Positions 24,601 through 30,600 of a stretch of DNA of 64,000 nt are shown here, in pieces. The notes under the pieces were generated by a model. It had not been told where the DNA came from. It made no database searches and saw nothing but the letters and a program-made list of their open reading frames with translations. How positions within the stretch are numbered: position 1 is the first letter of the stretch; every line of letters starts with the position of its first letter. The DNA comes from Apoda limacodes (lineage: Eukaryota; Arthropoda; Insecta; Lepidoptera; Limacodidae), in the NCBI GenBank assembly GCA_946406115.1, contig OX291552.1:9744836-9808835 (forward strand). The letters are read 5' to 3'. Both the position numbers and the translations under genes were made by a program.

Positions 24601-27600
24601 CTGCACAGCGGCAAGGGCCGCCTCTCGCATCTCACGGTCAGCTCCTCGGAAGTTGGTCCCGTTGTCCGACCATATCTCAGTAGGGCAACCCCGGCGCGCG
24701 CAGAATCGGTACAGTGCCAAAATCGCAGAGTCAGTGCTAAGTGTGGCGGCAACCTCCAGGTGTATCGCCCTTGAAGTCAGGCCGGTGAACAGCGCCACCC
24801 AGCGCTTCTTATGGTGACGGCCAACCTCCTCCTACTCCTTCTCTTCTACCTCCTCTAGCGGTCCGAAATAATCGACACCTGCAAAGGTGAACGGCCGTGC
24901 ACTTTTTGTCTGACCCCAGATCGTAACTTAGGACCCCAGTAACACTGTCTAATAGTTCGTTAAAAATTGTATTAGCACCTGCGTGGTTCATTTGTTAGTG
25001 TTTACGCAATATTAACAGTTCTATATACCTATGGTAGTAATCTATTATCACTGGGTGAATGAACTCACTATTTACGTTTTTTGTGGCTTCAATACGACTA
25101 TTTAGTTTTAAAAGTCCATTTTCATCGAGAAATACAGTTACGGCGCAGAGCCGGTCGTTATTTCTAGTCACTGACTCAGTTAAACAATTTTTTTAAAACA
25201 CTCAAATACCTTCGATAGAATAGGTATAATTGATATCTGTCTGAAATTAGTGCAAGAAACAGTATTTAATATTTTTGGCAGTGGCACAACAAATGCCTTT
25301 TTCCAGGAGGAACAAAATTTGCAAGCTTTTAATGAAAAATTTAAAATGTGAGTTAAAATGGGTGCAATAAATTCTAAAATAGAAGTAAGCATTTTTAGGC
25401 ATAAATTGTCACAACCTACAGCCTTAGAAGATATAGAAAGGAAACGTTTTTTTACGTCATGCTCGGTGATCTCTTTGAAAATAAACGGACTACACTTAGG
25501 TGCGGGCTGTGTCGAAAGTTGATCTAGTGTACTACTCTTAATCTTACCATCTAAAGAAACAGGAGAGGCTGAGAACTGCTTATTGAGAACATTAATATCA
25601 AAGTCAACGTCATTGTTTAATACAGTGTTACTTGCTACCCCTAGAGCCTTAAGAAATTTCCACGTATCGCTTGGGTTGGCGGTCTCAAGTGACTTATAAA
25701 TGTTGCTCTATTTTGAATTTCTGCACATCCAACTGCAGCGATTGCGAAGTTACTTGTATGCAATAAGATTTTCGTCAGAAGGATCCTTTTTGTAGCGACA
25801 TTTTGCAGAATCACGTTTTGCCATCATATTCTTAATTTTCTGAGTTAACCACGGGGCAGGGGGATGCTTTACTTTAACGTTAACTTTAACTTTGTAGGTA
25901 ATCGTCGACGTAATGGTTCACCTCAATTGCTTTAGCGGCCTCTGGAAATTGTTCCGCATAATTCCGCGCGTTTCTGTTTTTTGCATAGATGGCTGTCGCC
26001 GGTGAACAGCAAGCTTCAAATATAACTGAGGTCATTCGGTACTCAGTAGGTATGTTCTTTTGGCGCTCGCCGCCTTGGCTCTCGCCGTACCACAAAAATC
26101 GTAATGCGTCTCTATCTTGCGGTCTTATTTTGACTTGCATGAACATCTCGGCTATATCGCTGGACACTGCTACTGGGTGCTGACGAAACTTCATTAGGAC
26201 CCCCAGTAGTGATCTTAGGAGGTCGGGTCCGGACAGCAACATGTCGTTTAGGTTCTTTCCGTTTGTTTTGGCTGCGGCGTCGTGTACAAGACGTATTTTC
26301 TTTTTCTCCGTGTTGATGACGGGAAAGTGCGGCAAGTATAGGGTGCGATTTTTTGGTGCAGGCAACTCGGCGGGTTCTGCATAACCTTTTTCTAAAAGGG
26401 TTGTTGACACTCAGTGTGTACTTTTCGTTTAAACTTTCGTCCTTTTCTAGACGATTTTCAGGCCTTTCAGGCGCTTAAACGCATCTGCGTAATTATTTTC
26501 AATTTTTTCAAATTCGTTTTTCCAAAGCAACGGTGCCTGTAGCCTACCGTCGGGTAAGCGCTCGGTGTATTTTTCTAAATACTCGGTGGCACGCACATCG
26601 GGATCTTGCTTCATGGATTTTGGTTCGATGCATAGCGATTCGAGTTTGAAAAAATCTTTCATTTGTTCTTCGAAGTTCTCTTCGATGGTGGCATGAACGA
26701 ATACACTTTCGCTTTCTACGAATATCTTTTTCGATCTTCCGTGTAGCACCCATCCTAGCTTTGTTTTTGACGCAACGGGTTGGTTTGGGCGACCTCTCTT
26801 GACCTTTCTTGAGATAATATATTCCCAGTTGTCTTGTCCAATCAACATAGTGGGAACGGCGTGGTCATAGGTCGGCTGGTCGACGATGCCACTGAGGTGT
26901 TTGCAACTTTCGATGTCGGCTCGCTTTATCGTTTGCATCGTGATGTTCAAGTATGGAACCGTTTTTGCAGAGCGTATTAACAGCTGATTTTCTTGGTCGC
27001 GGCCTCGGACATTGAATTAGGCAATCTTGCTATTTTTTGCTGCAATTTTCTGACCAGAAATGTCTCGAACATTGGTTTTATTGGACCGGTGGCTCCGATT
27101 TTCTCCGCCCACTCCTCCGTCAAAATGGTGACGCTAGAACCTTCGTCAAGTAGGCAGTAGGTGTTGACGTCTCCCTTGGGACCGGAGACAACAACAGGTG
27201 CTATTTTCAGCAGCACCTTTCCTTCAGCGGTTGCCGTGGCGACGTGCTCGATTGTTGGTTCTGGCGGCGGTGACGGCAAAGCGAGTTGGGCGGACTCTTC
27301 GGTGATGGTCGGCCGTTCTGTTCGCTCTTTTATCTCATGAAGCAGGTGTGAAAACTTGCACCCTTTTCCACCACATGGTCTCGCGCGGCAAGTATCTCTG
27401 CGATGTGAGCCGCTTATGCATCGAAAACAAAAACGTATTTTCTTTACGATTTCCCACCGATCAGACACGCTTTTCTTTGAAAAAGTGGGACATCTCGACA
27501 GTCTGTGGTCGTCTTTGCACAGTGTACACGTCGTAGGCCCTCTTTGTCTCGTTTCAGCAGTGTTAAAAACTTTTTCGGTAGGTCTCGCAAAGTTTTTTCG

Positions 27601-30600
27601 TTCCGTAGTACGCTGCTTTTCTGGCAGCGCGTATCTTCCGCATTTGTCTGCTTCTATGTTGAGAAAATCGGCCATTTTCTTGAGGTACGTCATCTGACCG
27701 TCCAGCTCTGTAGTCTGTAGTCCACCATTTCGATCTCAATATAGGGGTAAGCTTTCACATACTACTCGCGCCATCTCTGGGTTGTAAAGGTACTCGCGCT
27801 TGTTCAAAGCTTCTATCGTGGCGACACTGTTGCTTATTTTGCATGCAAAAATGCACAATTCACGTAGCGATTCGTTCAACTTATGTGCGGTTCTCATTTT
27901 GTCCATCTCAGACATAATAATTATCTCAGGTCTTCCAAACCTGCGTTCAAGCGTTGACATTATAATTTCTGATTCTGGGTCGACTAGTAGTAAACTGGAC
28001 ACTGTTTCTTTTGCCGCAAACTGTAGGCTTCTTTGTAGCCTAGCTACATTCTCTACTTTCGAGAAATATTTCGCTGTACTCTGGTAAGACGATCGATAAT
28101 TCAACCATTCGCTTGTGTTTCCCGTGAACGTTGGTAGTTCCTGAACGTACCAAGGGGCGGCGCTAGGTGTATTATACTGTCGCACGGCTTGCGCTAATGC
28201 ATTTGCCAGCATAGCTACATCGACGGTCGAACTTCCTTCCATTTTCCGTATGGATTTTTCCTCAACATATTACTGCCGGTTTTGTTCGACGTCGGTCAAT
28301 TTCCGATTTTTTTCGTACGACGGTGGCGCCCCCTGGTGGGGAAATTTCGGCGATTGCTAATAATGCAGGTGGCCCCTGCTGCTCTTCGATCCACTCTCTT
28401 ACCCGTGATTCTCTTTCGACGCTCTCGCGGTCGTCGGAGTCTGACGACTCATCAGCCATTCTGGCCAGTCGTGCTTTCATTAGTTCTGCTTGGGCGTGTA
28501 CTTCTTTCAGTTTTAGCCGTGCTAATTCTTCAATCAACTCTCTTTTTCGAGTTCTTCTTTCAGACTTCCTTGACCCGGCGATGCTCCTCGGTGGGTCAAG
28601 TACGGAGTTGGGCTGTTCTATGGCAGTGACGACGCTAATCTGTGCTTCTCTCGCGGCGTCGGTGGTAGACACCGTCGTCGTCGTGGTTGGCCCTGACGAC
28701 CAAGTATGCGTGGTCGTTTCTCCAGTCGTGGCGGTGGCGTCAGTCTGCGTGGCTGACATCTTTCTAGGCTCTTTCGGCTGCAATGGACCAAACTTCTTCA
28801 GCAACCGAAATTGCTGGTTCTTCCAAAATTCGGCTCGAAGCTGACCAAATTGTGCGGACAGACCCTTCGAAATCTGTGGCACAAGGTTTTGCCCAAGACA
28901 AGGAGTTTCTTCTTAGGCGCTTGAGATATTAAAACGCGTATATGCTCACAACAGACCAATTTTATTTCACTTATTTCTAACTTACAATCTAACACATATG
29001 TACAAAAATTATACTTCTTAGCTTTCATAGCTATTAACTTGTTGAAGTTTTCTTGACTGAATACAAATACAAAATTTGTTCTATATTTATAATAAAAATA
29101 AAAACCCCATCAGAGGGAGAGGTTGTTCCATAGAACCTTCTGGATTTAGTACTTAACTTATTGTACTTACTGTGGTGACTGTAAATCTAGCCCACACAAA
29201 AACTTAGTGAAAGACAACATATAGTAGTCGATATAGACATATATCGAAAGTGTAGGTATATCTACCTAGCTATAAATCGCTACTGACAGTTGGGGTCTCT
29301 ATCGGCTATTACCATCACAGTCACACGAATTGCGGGTTGACTATAAAATAACGTTGTTTTACATTTTTATATTATACTCTAAGGTAGAAACTTTTGATTA
29401 CAAATTATCGCAATACCGTATCAGTGTTGCAAGTACACCTAGAGTCCCAAGTATCCCCCTTTCTCTGTACTTATTACTAACCAGTTAGTAAAAACATATA
29501 TGTATATGAATTGTTTTAGATGGGACCATATGCCAATATCGTTCGTGGCTTCACCGCGGTACAACTACCTGGCCATCCACCCCTGGACACTTCTCAGAGC
29601 TGACGCTCTTCGTAAGCTCTACGAGCAGTCACCGATATCCATGCAGTGCAATAAGTCTGACGGTCACCGGTTCCAGGTATAGAAGCTGGATATACCTAGA
29701 TCTTACTGGTTATAATTGGATAAGGTTTAGTCAGGGTTGAATTATGTAAAGACAAAAATAGTACCTTTTTACGAGAAAGGGTTATTTAAGTCCACGTGAA
29801 TACCTTTACTCTTAGGGTAAGGTTAAGTTTAGTTTAGTTGAGCCAAACTTTTACCAGCTTAACCCCACAGTAGCCGTTGGTAATGCATTAGAGAGGGCTC
29901 CGGGATCGCCAGCGGTACGCACTGGTACCCCTGGTAAGCACTTGGAGATTTCGCTTTGTATTATCTATACCTATACAGCACTGTTAGTAACATACGCATT
30001 GTCGCCCTCTTCTTGGCTGCGCTATGGACGATTGAAGCAGCCATTCCGTTTGCCCACAGATTTGACTGTATTGAGTTTCCCAAGCCATAGCTAAGGCGTT
30101 CGATCGGGTTGCCATCTTACGGAGTGCCCGAGGGTTTGTGCAAATGGGTGGCTAGCTTTTTGTCCGGCAGACGCATACGAGCCGTAGTTAACGGTAGCTG
30201 CTTTGATAGCATGGACATTAATGCTGGTGTCCCGCAAGGTTCTGTGCTGTCTCCTACGCTGTTTCTACTGCACATCAATGATATGTTGGACATTAAACAA
30301 CATACATTGCTATGCAGATGACAGTACTGGAGACGCTTATTACACGGGCCGTGCAAGCATCAAACGTTCCGTTATGGAGGAAAAAAAAATTAAGAACTTG
30401 TATTTCAAATCGAGATCAGTCTGTCCAATGTCTCTGACTGCGGACGGGAAAACTTGGTCCGATTCAACCCTTCAAAGACACAAGTCTGCGCGATCACCGC
30501 TAAGAAAACCCCATTCACTGTGGTCCCACAATTCCAGAACACTCCCCTCTCCATCTCCAAGAGCATTGGGATACTTGGTCTTGACATCTCCAGCGATGTT

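Larger units (their letters stand above)
17092..29363 (-). mobile_element. BEL/Pao LTR retrotransposon with nested insertions
   Basis: Two ~490 bp LTRs bracket gag, protease, RT and integrase relics on the - strand: the 5' LTR at 28875-29363, and the 3' LTR split into 17092-17285 and 22698-23001. Nested inside are a 5.4 kb Jockey element in the 3' LTR and a non-LTR RT fragment between RT and integrase. LTR limits were set by where the two copies stop matching. 'gaccctt' plus 'gaaatc' just left of 17092 is also shared, so that edge may be about 14 bp further out. No clear target-site duplication was found. It lies antisense inside a Tbh intron. Confidence 0.85.
10261..29519 (+). other. 19.3 kb Tbh intron packed with transposons
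   Basis: Bounded by donor AG|gtgata and acceptor 'gaattgttttag'. In order it holds Helitron-like and unclassified repeats (10281-11060), a mariner relic, a TTA-flanked MITE, a hairpin repeat, a MADF-bearing element, 3'-end repeats and a BEL/Pao element with a nested Jockey. None of these has a host exon signature. Confidence 0.85.

Noticed and set aside
28282..28844. Open frames of 115-173 codons on the + strand
   Set aside because: They are antisense shadows of BEL gag; the - strand has the gag features.
17082..29370. 5 bp target-site duplication around the BEL element
   Set aside because: Flanks 'aggta' and 'ttttt' do not match, and the exact LTR edges are uncertain; no claim made.
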